Positions 43,119 through 54,737 are shown, counted from the stretch's first letter. The stretch: DNA of 64,000 bases from Haematococcus lacustris (GCA_030144725.1 JASKMD010000029.1:6681538-6745537), one strand, 5' to 3'. Made by a program: numbers and translations. The notes: generated from the sequence alone by a model not told the origin.

Positions 43119-44045
43119 GGCTCTGCCACCTATGCTGTAGCCACCGCAGCTGCCATTGCCATTGTTGCCACTGCTGCCATCAGTCTTAAGGCCAACCACA
43201 GCATGTTGAAGCCTGAAGGCCTGACAGACCTGGTGATGCTCAGATGGCCACAGCGAGGCAGGGGGGCTGATGGATATGACCAGGGCAAGAAGGCAGCAGC
43301 AAAGGAGGGCAGCAGCGCTTACACAGCGCAAAAAGCCATTGAGGGCAATGGCCAGGGTGGCAGGAGGGGGAGGGGAAGGGCGGTGGGATTTGCACTTACT
43401 GGGCAGCCATAGCCTCTGCTGCCGCCACCTGCCAGGCCTAGGGTGGCCAAGGAAGGCACCAGCTGGTGGGGAAATTCTGCCCGCTCCCAGAACCCACAGA
43501 TGACCGGTGCCACCTCCTTTTCCTGCAACCGCAACCGCATAAATACACAAACATACACACTTTCCAGCAGCTTCGCAGGTCACCAGTGAAATGGATGAGG
43601 AATGCACCCCCACACACACACTAGCTTCAAAGTGGCTCTGTAGTTGGGGGTGGGGGTGGGTACTGAGCAGCGTCCAAAGGCCACTGCTAGGCACACATAG
43701 ATTGCGAGAATTGCATCCCACCCCATCATTACCCGTCCCCTGCAGCGGCAACTGTCAATCGGAGGCTGTCCTTGCTGCAGCTCCCGCCCTCCTGCCGCTC
43801 ACCATGTAGCGCCGGACCTTGTCTCGCACAGCTCGCTCCTCCGGCGTCAACAGCGTATCTAGGCCTAGCGCGTCGCTAACCGAGGGCGGGAAGGCTGCTG
43901 CGGTAGTGGCTTGCGGAAACGTCGGGTCGGAGCCAAGAGTAGCAGCTGTGAATTGTCGGCCCAGCACCATCGCCACCTGGGCGTCTGGGGCTGGTGCCAG
44001 GTGCTGCGACATAACCGCGAGCCGGGATGCTGCGCGTTGCTCCAT
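38857..44045 (-). CDS. ACX4: acyl-CoA oxidase 4, short-chain (peroxisomal beta-oxidation)
   Basis: This FAD enzyme oxidises short-chain acyl-CoA to trans-2-enoyl-CoA with O2, and is of the plant ACX4 type. Eleven exons on minus are inferred: 44045-43803, 43522-43400, 42815-42699, 42247-42122, 41587-41486, 41019-40936, 40514-40431, 40319-40152, 39745-39680, 39385-39278, 39006-38857. All are phase 0, giving 456 residues (the plant enzyme is about 436). Family blocks are [47 protein letters not shown] (flavin region), [69 protein letters not shown] and [10 protein letters not shown]. The last contains the Glu that serves as catalytic base in this family. Exon 3 ends CTG followed by GCAAGT, so intron 3 is GC-AG. 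The C-terminus reads DVQA, with no classical SKL-type peroxisomal signal. A second in-frame Met lies 11 codons downstream of the chosen start. Confidence 0.95.
41283..41356 (-). repeat. tRNA-derived SINE-like sequence in ACX4 intron 5
   Basis: On minus, TGGTTCAATTGG matches the A-box at 11 of 12 positions. After 32 nt it is followed by GGTTCAATTCC, a perfect B-box. The spacing is normal for an RNA polymerase III type-2 promoter. The T-stem and acceptor do not pair well, so it is not a functional tRNA; a SINE head is more likely. It sits in the same orientation as ACX4. Confidence 0.5.
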
Positions 44046-44293
44046 TGCGCCACGTTAAGCTGAAGGTGGCTTGGTGTAGTGGTGCAGGTGGCTTGGTGTA
44101 GTGATGGCCTGGCAATGTCGAGGAGTCTAGGATGACGAGGCAACTGATTTTTTGTAAACACGGAACGCTTTTCCCAATGAATCACGTGGGGCCTACTACC
44201 GCAATAGTGCAAGTGTCACCGATTGTCAGGACAGAGACAGTGGTGCACATGCTTTTAGAAAGAGGTAGAAGGAGGTAAGACTACCCCAGGTTC

Positions 44294-44298
44294 TTACA
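44294..44298 (-). terminator. TGTAA polyadenylation signal
   Basis: TGTAA on minus lies about 295 bases after the stop of the Ala/Pro-rich gene and 250 bases before the ACX4 start. TGTAA is the usual 3'-end signal of chlamydomonadalean green algae. Confidence 0.45.
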
Positions 44299-44590
44299 GC
44301 AAAGGCAGGGTTCCAGACACACCTGGATACTTACTTGGTGATCGCATGCACCCCATACACAACAACACACTGCACACTGCCAAGAGGCAGATGGGTTGAA
44401 CAAGTCAACAACAAGGACTGGTCCACCAGAAATATTAATAGTCAGCCATAAGCGCATCCAGACAAGCGCATAGAACCTGATCATGCCCCCACACCATGCA
44501 CCACACATGCACACACGAGCGGTAAAGGGTCTGTTGGACTCTGACACCCGGGGTAAGGGGCACACCATCCAACGGGTCCAGCCAGCTATG

Positions 44591-46045
44591 TCAATCCACA
44601 TCCATTGGCGCTGATGCTGCCCCTGGCCCTGGCCCAGCATTCACAGCCTCACCTCCCGCCTGCTGGCTCAGCCCCTCCCTGCTAGGTGCCCCAGCCTCTC
44701 CAGGCCCAGCCTGCTGCTGCTGCTGCTGACTTGCTTGTGAGCTACTGCCAGGCACCCCACCATTGCCGTCAGCGGCAGGGGTTGGAGACGCCACAGAGGC
44801 GGCAGAGGCAGCAGCGGGCTCTTTGGCGGAGTGCACAGAGGCTGCTGGCGCAGCAGCTGCTGCCCCAGGAGCCAGCAGCTGAGCAGGCACCGTGCCGCTG
44901 ACAAACATGCCTGTGAGGTGCGCCATGCCTGGTGGCACCACCACACCTACACCTCCTGTACCTGACGGCTGCTGCTGCTGGGTAGCAGACGGGATGGCTT
45001 GGAGAAGTGGGGGCTGGCTCACCGTAGCTTGGCCTGGGGATGCCCCTGCAGCCACAGCAGCCATTGCCGAGCCCAGCTGCTGCAGCACCTGGGGGGCAGC
45101 TACAGGCAGGCCAAGGCTAGGACCCAAGCCAGGGGCAGCAGGGGTGACAAGGCCAGGGCTGCTCAGGGCTTGAACAGGAGATCCTGGTGCCAGGCTGGCA
45201 GTTGCCCCCAGGCTGCCACCAGCACCAGGTGCAGTCGGTGACCCAGGCAGGGGCTGGGGAGAGGTGGCGGGGAGGGAGAGGCCAGCCAGGGCGCCCCCAT
45301 CAGCAGGTGTGAACACGCCAGGAAAGGGATCTGCCGAGCTAGGACTGGAGCTGTGAGGTGCAGGGGGGGCTGCAGGGCTGGGTGCAGCTGCTGCGGTTGA
45401 GGAGGCACCTGTTGCTGCTGTTGCTGCAGGAGGGGAGGGTTTGGTAGGAGAAGCACTCAGGGGGGCAGAGTCCTTATGGCCCTCAATAGGGGGCTGCTCA
45501 GCTGGTGCAGCGGGTTTGGCACCAGCAGGGGGCTGCTCAGCTGGTGCAGCGGGTATGGCACCAGCAGGGGGCTGCTCAGCTGGTGCAGCGGGTTTGGCCC
45601 CAGCAGGGGGTTGCTCAGCTGGTGCAGTGGGTTTGGCACCAGCAGGGGGCTGCTCAGCTGGTGCAGCGGGTTTGGCACCAGCAGGGGGCTGCTCAGCTGG
45701 TGCAGCGGGTTTGGCGGCAGCAGGGGGCTGCTCGGCTGGTGCAGCGGGTTTGGCGGCAGCAGGAGGCTGCTCGGCTAGTGCAGCGGGTTCGGGTGCGGCG
45801 GGTTCGGCGGCAGCAGGAGGCTGGTCTGCCCCGACCTTGGCTACCTTTGTGGGTGCATCCACGGGGTCATCCGTGGCAGGACGTTTGCCGCTATCTGAGC
45901 TGCGCTCCTGCACTATACGGGTGATGAAAGCGTCGGCAGCCTCGCGTGCCACTTCTCTGGCCGCCTCGAGGTCGGCTGCACTGAGCTTCGGGCCGTTGTT
46001 CCCGGACCCCGCGGGAGGTGCTGCTACGCTCTGTGCCCGCTGCAT
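44591..46045 (-). CDS. Ala/Pro-rich hypothetical protein with 13-residue repeats
   Basis: This intron-less frame of about 484 residues is counted from the Met of MQRAQSVAAPPAG; the frame is open to 46192, but the upstream part looks non-coding. Residues 20-50 form a charged helix (ADLEAAREVAREAADAFITR). They are followed by a probable nuclear signal (GKRPATDDPVDAPTKVAK). About seven copies of a 13-residue unit (AEQPPAGAKPAAP) then derive from a 39-bp repeat at about 45480-45835. The rest is rich in Ala, Pro, Ser, Gly and Gln with a Gln run, and the protein ends PMDVD. No catalytic domain is recognisable. It could be a transcription or RNA-associated scaffold, which is inference from composition. 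A TGTAA signal lies 295 bp downstream. Confidence 0.6.
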   Translation of the reverse strand: MQRAQSVAAPPAGSGNNGPKLSAADLEAAREVAREAADAFITRIVQERSSDSGKRPATDDPVDAPTKVAKVGADQPPAAAEPAAPEPAALAEQPPAAAKPAAPAEQPPAAAKPAAPAEQPPAGAKPAAPAEQPPAGAKPTAPAEQPPAGAKPAAPAEQPPAGAIPAAPAEQPPAGAKPAAPAEQPPIEGHKDSAPLSASPTKPSPPAATAATGASSTAAAAPSPAAPPAPHSSSPSSADPFPGVFTPADGGALAGLSLPATSPQPLPGSPTAPGAGGSLGATASLAPGSPVQALSSPGLVTPAAPGLGPSLGLPVAAPQVLQQLGSAMAAVAAGASPGQATVSQPPLLQAIPSATQQQQPSGTGGVGVVVPPGMAHLTGMFVSGTVPAQLLAPGAAAAAPAASVHSAKEPAAASAASVASPTPAADGNGGVPGSSSQASQQQQQQAGPGEAGAPSREGLSQQAGGEAVNAGPGPGAASAPMDVD

Positions 46046-46754
46046 CGCAAACAACGCCCTTTCACAGTCTTTGTTGGACACGTGATGACGACAGAGGACC
46101 CGAGGCCAGCCCGGCAGACGTGGGAAGTCGCGGTGGTAAAGTACAGGGCACCAAGCAGTGAGCAACACGCCTGCAACGATACGCTTGGTCAAATCTGGGC
46201 TGGGGGGGCCTCATGTGTCGCTTTTGCTAAACTGTGACCAAGCAAGGCAAGCTCGTGTCGGGGCCATTCCACCTGCGCAGCCGTGACTATGGCAACAGCA
46301 GCAGCGCTCCCTGGAGACAAACCCACACGTTCCAACATTTGGCTCACCACAGATAGATCACACCGTTAAATTTCTCCGCGGGGTTGAGAAATTGCTACCC
46401 TGTGGGAGGGAGAAATTGCCCCGACCCCTTCCTCAGGCGTTCTGCCGCACCCACTTCGTCGGCTTAGTGTGGGATGTGCGGCATCAATGCTTCAAGCTGA
46501 CGAGCGAGGTCGTGGCCGGAGCGGTGAAGGGCCGGAGCGGCACCACGGGATACACCTAGCGGTGTTCCTGGGAGCGGGCTGCTTCAGCCAGGGTGGGTAG
46601 AAGGTCAAGGGGGTGCAGGATGGTCAGGGTGGTGGAGCAGCCTGCCTCCCAGCCTTGTGAGCTACACCTGCCACGTGACCGGTCCAGGCCCGTGTCCAGG
46701 CAGGTGATCCAGCTGCTGCTGCGCTCAGCCTGGAGCTAGCGGCATGGTAAATGA
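46046..46754. other. intergenic stretch
   Basis: AGAAATTG occurs twice near 46385-46425 (TTGAGAAATTGC and GAGAAATTGCC). Otherwise nothing recognisable is present between the Ala/Pro-rich gene start and the next fragment. Confidence 0.5.
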
Positions 46755-47201
46755 GTGCGGGGCCTGATGTGGTGCCATGAAGTGCCGCCCAACCCCGCTT
46801 CCCCTGCCCAGGCCCCCCTCGCACAGAAGCCCCCTCCCCCTGCCCCGGAGCCCCCTCCTCCCCCAGCCCAGGCTCCTCCTGCCCAGGCCCCACCTCCCCC
46901 TGCCCAGGACCAGCCACCTGCTGCACCTGGCCCAGTGCCACGACCCCAGGCACCCCCATGGGGCAGGTGGCTGGGGCGGGACACCAACGCATGCCACAAC
47001 TTTCAGCGCATTGGCGAGAGCGTGCAGCGCCTCCTGGAGCTGTGCAGCTGGGATGACCTAGAGTCTCTGCCCCGCATTGGCGAGGAAGACCAGCAGCGCT
47101 ATAAGCTGGTCAATTACCGGATGCCCAAGGTCAGGCAGAGGCTGCACCGGGCTTCAGCATACCGGCGGGGCATTAATGGCCGGGCCTGCAACAACCCATA
47201 G
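46755..47201 (+). pseudogene. Pro-rich C-terminal fragment, probably transposon-derived
   Basis: The 148-residue frame has a Pro/Ala-rich first half ending PQAPPWGRWLGRDTNA. An Arg-rich helical domain follows (RIGESVQRLLELCSWDDL, KVRQRLHRASAYRRGINGR). This tail resembles C-terminal domains that recur in repeated genes of related algae, from general recollection. Its 3' end is duplicated 220 bp downstream. No start with an upstream gene body is visible, so it is treated as a fragment. Confidence 0.4.
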
Positions 47202-47545
47202 GGCCCTAGTAGTTTGGACAGGCCGCTAGTTATTAGTTTTGATATAATGCCCAGTGGTCTCCAGTTATCTGGAGGGAACGTGCCAACGGTGTTCTTGTTT
47301 GGGGCTGCTAGTGGCTGCTAGTAGGTATTTCTGATCCGGCTCAAATGGAGGCCCTAGTGAGGGACAAGAGGGCTGCAGAGTGCCAACGGGGCATTGATGG
47401 ACGGGCCTGCAACACCCCATAGGGCCTTGTAGTTTGGACAGGCCGCTACTAGCGGCGCTAGCCTCATAAGCGTCAAGCTATAAACCTTGATGGAATGTCC
47501 AGTGGACTCCAGTTAGCAGGAGGGAACGTGCTAACAGTGTGGGGG
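47166..47545 (+). repeat. imperfect tandem duplication of about 150 bp, spacing about 221 bp
   Basis: The block GGGGCATTAATGGCCGGGCC...AGTTTGGACAGGCCGCTA at 47167 recurs from 47388 with GGGGCATTGATGGACGGGCC and the same AGTTTGGACAGGCCGCTA. It is followed by another shared piece (CCAGT-G-CTCCAGTTA, GGAGGGAACGTGC). The intervening CAAATGGAGGCCCTAGTGAGG also resembles 35791-35812. Confidence 0.75.
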
Positions 47546-47810
47546 GTTGTAGTCATCAAGGGTGCGACCGATGACACCACAATTAGATTGCCCACAGTCA
47601 GACATGTTGGTCCATGTTGAAAGAGTTATGGTAGGTACGGAGTTATGGTGGCTGCGGGAGGGGAGGGTGTGGTAGGAGGATCGCTCAGGGAGGCAGGGTC
47701 CTTATGGAGCGGGTTTGGCGGCAGCAGGTGTGACACAAATGGCAGACAAACTGTGGCATGTGTGGCATTGCCACGGCCAAGCCCAGGGCTATTACAAGCA
47801 ATCAGCGACA

Positions 47811-50651
47811 ATGATAGGTAGCTGTAGCTGGCAGCTCCAGCGAGGGCTAAGTAGCCATGCCAGGAACCTACGCATCGCTGCCGCGACCCAGCCGAGCGTG
47901 GAGGAGGGGATTGAAGCGGCTTTGCGACGCCTCCGTAACAAGCGTGGCGAGAAACCGGTTTCACCAAAGGCCGCACTGCAAAAGCAACCGAAGCCGCAAG
48001 TAAAGCCGCAGCAGCTAAACAAGCTGCAAAAGCAGCGGCCTGGCATCAGCAGCGGGTCTGGGCCAACCCATGCAAGCCCAATGGCTGCGCCACAACACAA
48101 TGAGCGTGTGGATGAGTCCAGCCTCTCCCTGGACCTTTCACAACATGAGAGTGATGCCCTCTTTGATGAGGTTGCCCGGTCTCTGGAACAGCAGCCCCAA
48201 GCAAGCAAGAGCAAAAGAAAACATCAGGAGGAGGATGAAGAGGAGGGCCAGGACCTGCCTTCTACGCCTGATGCACGGCTTGAGAAAATGCTGGCCTCCA
48301 CCAAGCTGGATTTCTCAGGTCCCATCCTGGCTCTTTCTCCCAGTGCCCGTGGCTTTGGCATTGGAGCCAAGAGTGCCAGTAGTTCTGGGTCAGGAGCCAC
48401 TAGCAGCCCAACAAAAGCAGCAGCAGCAGCAGTGACGGAGCCAGCAGCAATAGCAGAGCCAGCAGCAGCAGCAGCAGCAGCAACAGGGCTAGCAACGTCA
48501 GCAGCAGGAACAACAGCATCAACAGGCCAGGCAAGGCTTGTCAAGCAATCCACTAGACAACCTGCTGGCTTTGGCCTGCCTGCTTCTGGCAGTCCAGGGG
48601 CTCAACCCAAGGCTGACGCCAGCAGCAAAGCTGTCAGGTCTGAGGACGTCAGCAGAACATCACCAGCCCCAGCCCCACCAGCCAGGGCCCCACCAGCCAG
48701 CCCTGCTGCCAGCCCTGCCACCCCCCCAGCTGAGCCAATAAGCCAGCCAAGCCGCAGTGGCACCCAGGCAGGCAGTCCGCCTACAGCGCCATCGCCCAGT
48801 CCCTCCGTGGTGCGCTACCTAGGGCCAGCATGTGTACCATGAGCAGGGAAGAGCAAGCAGGCCCTGTGTACAGATCACTGTGCTAGCAGGCACATGGCCT
48901 AAGTTATAGCCTGGCTTGGCATGGCTTGGCATGGTTGATGAACGCTGGGCCATCATTGTGACTGCCAGGCAGCCTTTCTGGAGGTTGCGACCAGAAACCA
49001 GTTGGCCTGACGCTGCCTTGTCTCAAAACTATCATGGATGCTGCCTTTTGTCTCAAAACTCTCCCAGGCCATGTCCACGGCGTGCCTCCCTGGCTATGGC
49101 CTGTCCCTTTTCATGACCCTGCCCCTGTCCATGGCCTGGTCCCAGACACTATCCATGGCCTGCCTGCCTGCCTGCATGCCTGCCTGCCTGCTGCTCGATC
49201 CATGGCCTGCTTGTGCATGCGTCTGCCTACACTCCTGCTCTTGTGTGCGCGGCTGCAGCCACCGCTCCAGCTGTTCCTGTATTGCACTGATTCCCGGCTC
49301 ACCCAGAAAGCCATCGACACAGCAGGCTGGACAGAGCAGGTGAGCTAGGGCCGGCAAGGCTAGGGCCGCAGGGTGTGGGGGTCACTCATCGGAGTCAGGC
49401 CATGCAGGTAGGAGATGCAGCTAGCATTGTGGTGGCACTGGCAATCCTTGCTGCTGCTGCAGCTGCACGCATAGCAGTGCCTGAGCGAGGCGTGACATGC
49501 CGTGCTTGACATGCCTTGAGGCAACCAGCCGGCATTGCTGCAGCCCGTGAGCTTTGGAGTATGGCTGTTATGAGGTGGATGTGGGTGCGTGTGTAAGCGC
49601 GCTGGGCGGGGCCTGTGCAGGTGGAAGTCACTCGGGAGCTGGCCCAGGCTCATGTGGTGGTTGCTGCCAAGAAGTCGAGCTCTGGCCGCCACAACAAGCT
49701 CAAACAGGTAGGCTGCCACACTGCTCAACACGACAGTCACCATGTGTCGTGCGTGTCGTGTATGCGCCATGAGCTGATGAGGGGCACACTGGAGCAGTCA
49801 TGCCCTGGGAATGCGGAGTCGGCCACAGCCGGCACACACAACACGCAAGGAGAAGCCTGATGACCATGCATGCAATCTAACAGGCGGGGCACTTCGGCAG
49901 GCTGGGCACTTTGGCAGGCTGGGCAGTTTGGCAGGCTGGCAGTAAGCAGGGGCAATTTTGCAGGCTGGCAGTTTAACAGGCTAGGCAGGCAGGCAGCATC
50001 TGGACTGTCACTGCAGCAAGCGACAGTAGCCCTTCATTGCCATGGATACATCATTGGTAACAAAGGTGCAAAGGTGTTGGTACTAAGGCAACCTTGCTAA
50101 GCAACAACTGTCACGCAGTATGTCACGTGACGTGTTGTGTTGTGACACCATCGCAGCCATCAGCACCATCTTTTGCATGTGTCACTTATGCCATGAGCTG
50201 ACGAGGGGCAGTGCAGACACCAGCAGACTGAGCAGCTGGCAGGCTGTGTGGGCCATGTGCGCAGGGTGAACGCACTGCAGCCAACAGCAAGCTACCTTTC
50301 GTATGTGTGGGGCGCAAGATGACAAGTGATAACCTGAAGATCACACTGGGTCCCCTCCTAGCAGCCCACCGGTCCAAGCATGGCTGTGACAGTGGACAGC
50401 CGCCGCAGCCGGAGGGGCAGGCTGGCCCGCTGCGGGGGGCTGAGGCGCACGCTGCATCAGTTGCAGCTGATAAGGCTGTGGCCAAGGAAATAGCCAAGGC
50501 ACTGCGTGACGGGAGCTGGCGGAGCTACATGCTGACCCAGCTGGGCATTGAAGGGGCAGACCAGCCAGCTGCACATGTGCAGGCGCCGGGAGCAGCACAG
50601 GCAGCACAGGCAAACGCAGAGAGGCAGGGGAGCACTGAGTCAGCTACTTGA
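47811..50651 (+). CDS. hypothetical multi-exon protein, possibly organelle-targeted
   Basis: The first exon (47811 to about 48835) begins MIGSCSWQLQRGLSSHARNL, an Arg/Ser-rich N-terminus like a transit peptide. It continues with a basic helical stretch, an acidic KSKRKHQEEDEEEGQ tract and a long Ala/Pro/Ser-rich linker. Three further exons fit in phase 0: 49259-49339 (LQLFLYCTDSRLTQKAID), 49621-49707 (ELAQAHVVVAAKKSSSGRHN) and 50265-50651 (KLPFVCVGRKMTSDNLK, then a variable tail and stop). These three read like one small alpha/beta domain, loosely resembling the C-terminal part of Ycf45/SPD1-type proteins; that assignment is tentative. The exon 1 donor is not certain (a GT at 48836 is in phase), so the first exon and the last three could belong to different genes. 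Confidence 0.45.
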
Positions 50652-51160
50652 AGGATGTGTGCTGGCAGCATGGAGGGAGATGCCAAGAAGGCTGTAGGCT
50701 ACCCCTCCCACTGAACCACCACGTAAGGGACATACGACTCTGCGGCGTGCCTGGTGAGAGTTGAGCTGTCATTTAATAAGCGTGTGAATCCGAGCAGAAA
50801 TGAGTCCGGAAATACCGTTGTCCCTTATCGGTAGGGGGGTTTGTGGTCCAATGGGAGGGGTGACCTGTAGCAGGCAGATTGGGAAAGGACCTGGGCTGCT
50901 AACTAACCCTGTGCTGACTGGCTCGACAGGATGCGAGGATCACATAACATGCTTCTGCTCTAGTTGCAACTATCATAATACTTCAGTGATAAAAGTAATC
51001 TGCACCGAACCGGGAACCAACTCGCTGCATTACGCCGGAAGACATTTTCCACAGAAACAAGACAGTTCCTTATGGCAGATGGCGCTCGCTGCTCGGAGCT
51101 AGATGCAAACAAGATGATGGCGCGCGTCGATTCTTTGAGAGTGCGGTGTTCTGACGGAAG
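50652..51160. other. TE-derived intergenic stretch with a solo TIR end (about 50845-50863)
   Basis: TCCAATGGGAGGGGTGACC at about 50845-50863 is a degenerate copy of the GGTCACC-type element end. The flank after it (AGCAGGCAGATTGGGAAAGG) matches the flank after the element ending at 63615. A piece at about 50645-50690 (TTGAAGGATGTG, GCAGCATGGAGGGAGATGCCAAG) matches the coding remnant in the palindrome spacer at 62192-62379. Confidence 0.55.
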
Positions 51161-51426
51161 TTGGAAGTGCACGGGCAGACGACGACACCAGATTCAGGGT
51201 TTACATAGATCTGCCACAACAGGTTAGCGCATAGCATGAGCCTACCTGTTGGAAGTGCACGGGCAGACGACGACACCAGATTCAGGGTGCCGTCTCCTAC
51301 CAGGTGTCTACCATAAATACGGCAGTCACACTCGTACACTCCGCGGACAGGCCGCTGACAATCACGCCCTCACATTCCGGTGCCCTCACATTCCACAACT
51401 GCACCGGGAGGGCTCAAACTTCATCA
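51161..51426 (-). repeat. copia 3' LTR
   Basis: On plus it runs from TTGGAAGTGCACGGGC to CAAACTTCATCA, so on minus it starts TGATGAAGTTTG. It contains a 42-bp block twice (GGAAGTGCACGGGCAGACGA..., about 86 bp apart), as does the 5' copy. Purine-rich GAGTGGGAG precedes it on minus (51427-51435), in the polypurine-tract position. Confidence 0.85.
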
Positions 51427-51651
51427 CTCCCACTCAGAGGCCTGACTAGAGCGTTCAACTTAAGCTGCAAACAACTGTACTTCAAACAACTGCAGAGGAA
51501 GCTTCTCAGTCCAGATAAAGATCCTGGCTGAGCAAAGCAGACTGTTGCAGGCACACATGCCTGAGCCTGCACTTCCATGCCCCAGTCCTGAAAACACATC
51601 TCAGGCTGGGTTCAGCAATCTGTTTCAGACTATAGGTAGTCTGTGACTGCC

Positions 51652-53608
51652 TTAGCTGGACACCCCACACCCTTGCTTCCCTTGGCTGAACTTAACCAGA
51701 GACAGAGGCTTGGTCATAATGTCAGCTACCATGCTGGCTGTGCTGCAGTAGCTGAATGACACTTCCCCTCTGGCTACCCTTTCTCGTGCAAAGTGATGAT
51801 GCACATTGATGTGCTTGGCACGGGCAGAAGCGATGGGATTGTGCAACAACTGCAGAGCTGCTTGGTTGTCACACAGAATGCTCGTGCAGTCACCTGGTAG
51901 TTGCAAGTCCTGCATCAGCTTGCGGAGCCACAATCCTTCCTTCACAACACTGGAGGCTGCCATGTACTCTGCCTCGGCAGTCGACATGGCCACAGTAGGC
52001 TGCAATCTGCTGGACCAACTGATGGCTGCACCGTTCATGGCAAAAACATAGCCAGTGGTGCTGCGGGCTGTGTCTTTGTCACCAGCGTAATCTGCATCAC
52101 AGTAACCCTGCAGCTCAGCAGCTTCTCCAAACACCAAGCCCTGATCAGCTGTGCCCTTCAGGTAGCTGAGAATGGCTCGTGCTGCATTCCAGTGCTGCTG
52201 TGTGGGTGATGACATGTACCGTGCGAGAGCTCCCACTGCATAAGTGATGTCTGGCCTCGTGCAACAGGACAAGTACAACAGACTGCCTACCAAACCACTG
52301 TAGCTGTGCTCTGAAGTGTCCAAAGCCACACCCTCCTTCTCTAGCTTAACGGCTGGTGCCATGGGCACCGACTTGCTGTGGGCTGCTGTCATGCCATACG
52401 TGTTCAGCAGCTCATGCACATACTGCTGCTGATCTAGCTTCAAGGTGCCCAGAGCCCTGTCCCTAGTTACCTTCATGCCCAGAAACCACTTGGTGTCACC
52501 CGGGTTCTTGATGCCGAACACTGCAGACAGTTGTTGCTTCACATAGTCAAGGCTGTCAGTGTCACCCTTCTCAGTGCAGATGAGGCAGTCATCAACATAG
52601 ACAAGCAGATAAACCATGCCTGCCTGGCGCTGCATGGTGAAGAGCGCTGGGTCAGACTCAGAAGCCCTAAACCCCATGCCCTCTAGCACCTGCTTCAACC
52701 TAGCATGCCAGGCTCGCGGAGCCTGCCTGAGCCCATAGAGCGCCTTTTGCAGTTTGCATACAGTGTTGTGGCTGCCCTCAACAAAACCCTCAGGCTGCTG
52801 CACATAGATGATCTCATTGGGCTCAAGCTGTCCATTCAGAAAGGCTGCATCTACGTCTACCTGGTGAACTTCCATGTCTTCTGCAGCTGCTTTGGCTAGT
52901 AGGGTGCGCAGGGTGGTGTGCTTGCTAACAGGGGCATAAACATCTCCCACATCCACACCTGACACTTGCATGTAGCCTTTAGCCACTAGCCGAGCCTTGA
53001 ATTTCTCAATGGCTCCTGCAGCATCACGTTTAATCTTCAGTACCCATTTAGTGGGCAGAACACGTGCACCAGCAGGCTTGTCAACCAGGCACCATGTCTG
53101 GTTCTCATGCAGGGATGCAAGTTCAGCATGCATGGCTTGGAGCCACATGTCCGCTTGAGGACCAGACAGTGCTTCAGCGACAGTTGGATTGTCATTTGCT
53201 TGTGAGTCAGTGACATTCATGGCATAGAGCTCTGGCTGCCTAATCTTAGCAGGAGGCCTCCTTTCTCTGTGTGGGTTGCGGCGTGGCATAGGAGCACCAG
53301 GTGCCACAATAGCAGCAGGCAGAGGAGCACCTTGCAGCTGATCATTGGGAATGTGAGCAGGAGGGGCAACCTGAGCAGGAGGTGCAAGAGCTGGCCTGCT
53401 TGCTGACCTATTCTGAGGACTAACAGCTGGGGCACCTATTGCAGCCTGACTCTGACTGGGATCAACATGTGGGATTCTGTTCCTTCCTATGCCTGAGGGC
53501 TGACTGAGAGGTCTCTGTCTGGCTGGGGCTCTGCTGCTGCCGTCATCACTGTCGCTGCTGCTGGCATTGTCTGAAGAGCTCCCACTGTCCCTGGAGTCAC
53601 TACTGCTG

Positions 53609-53652
<44 letters not shown>

Positions 53653-54737
53653 ACCTGTGTCCCCCCCAGGAGGGACTGGAGGGACAAGGAGGCCTAAGTG
53701 GGTTGGGAGGGTAGGGGCCTTGGGAGCACCAGGAAGTTGCAGCTGGGTTGCTGGGCCAGTTGGCATATGCTGAATCAGCTGCTCGTCAAAGACTACATCC
53801 TTGCTGTGATACTCTTTGCCATTGACTAGAACCCTATATGACTTGGAACCGAGCTGATAGCCTACAAACACACCCCAGACCGCCTTGGCCTCTAGTTTGC
53901 TGCGCTTATGAGCTGGTACGTGAACCCAGACAGCTGAGCCAAACACCCTTAGTCCTGACAAATCTGGCTTAACACCAAAGAAGGACTCCCACGGAGTGAG
54001 CGGCTGATCTGAAACTGGTAGAACACATCTGACATAGTTGGACAGCTTAGCTGCATCTGCCCAGTGGTGTAGACCCATGCGACCTGCATGCAGAATGCTT
54101 CTGGACTTTTCCATGATAGTCCTATTCAACCTCTCAGCTGCCCCATTCTGTTCAGGGCTGTATGGCGCTGAGTGCTGATGTATGATGCCCTTGTCGCTGC
54201 AATACTGCTGCATCTGCTTGTTGACATACTCAGTCCCATTGTCTGTCCTGATCGCTTTGCAGCGCTGGCCTGACTGGGTTTCTAGCTGCTCAATGACCTG
54301 TTTGACGATGCTGGGCACCTGGGCCTTGCTGCGCATAGGCATGACTACAGACAGTCTGGTGAAGTCATCAAGAAAAGTGGCTAAGTAGAGGCTGCCGTCC
54401 CTGGCTGGTGGGCTGATCGGACCACACACATCCATGTGCACGAGCCCTAGAGGAGCAGTGACAGGTGCAGCATTGGAAGAGGGTTGGGCAAATGCTACAT
54501 TCCTATGATGCTTGCCCTTGATGCAGCCTATGCAGACAGGTCCAGGGCACTTAGCTGCTGCTCTGAACTGACTGGCTGTGACATCAACCCCTGTCACCAT
54601 GCCCCTTTCTTGCATTAGAGCTAAGGAGGAGTAGGAAGCATGACACAAACGCTGGTGCCACACCTGAGCAGAAGTGGTGCTGAACTCTGTAGGGGCTGGT
54701 TGAGCAGCTTCAGGCATAGCTGCACTTGATACATCAG
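51652..54737 (-). CDS. copia polyprotein C-terminal part: integrase, RT, RNase H
   Basis: In order on minus: the pre-integrase HHCC finger (HQRLCHASY, CIGCIKGKHH); the integrase core with MDVCGP, RTDNGTEYV and ENQN-type EQNGAAERLNR (D, D, E present); a variable linker with a Gln run from CTG repeats at 53610-53650; RT with KARLVAKGYMQ, DVDAAFLNG and the catalytic YVDD; and RNase H with YCDADYAGD, STAEAEYMA and CDNQAAL. The frame runs 1029 codons to a stop at 51652 and has no internal stop. All catalytic residues appear intact. Confidence 0.95.

Noticed and set aside
49034..49348. Plus-strand ORF as a stand-alone gene
   Set aside because: Only its last 27 codons (49259-49339) look coding, and these fit as an internal exon; the first part is low-complexity intron.
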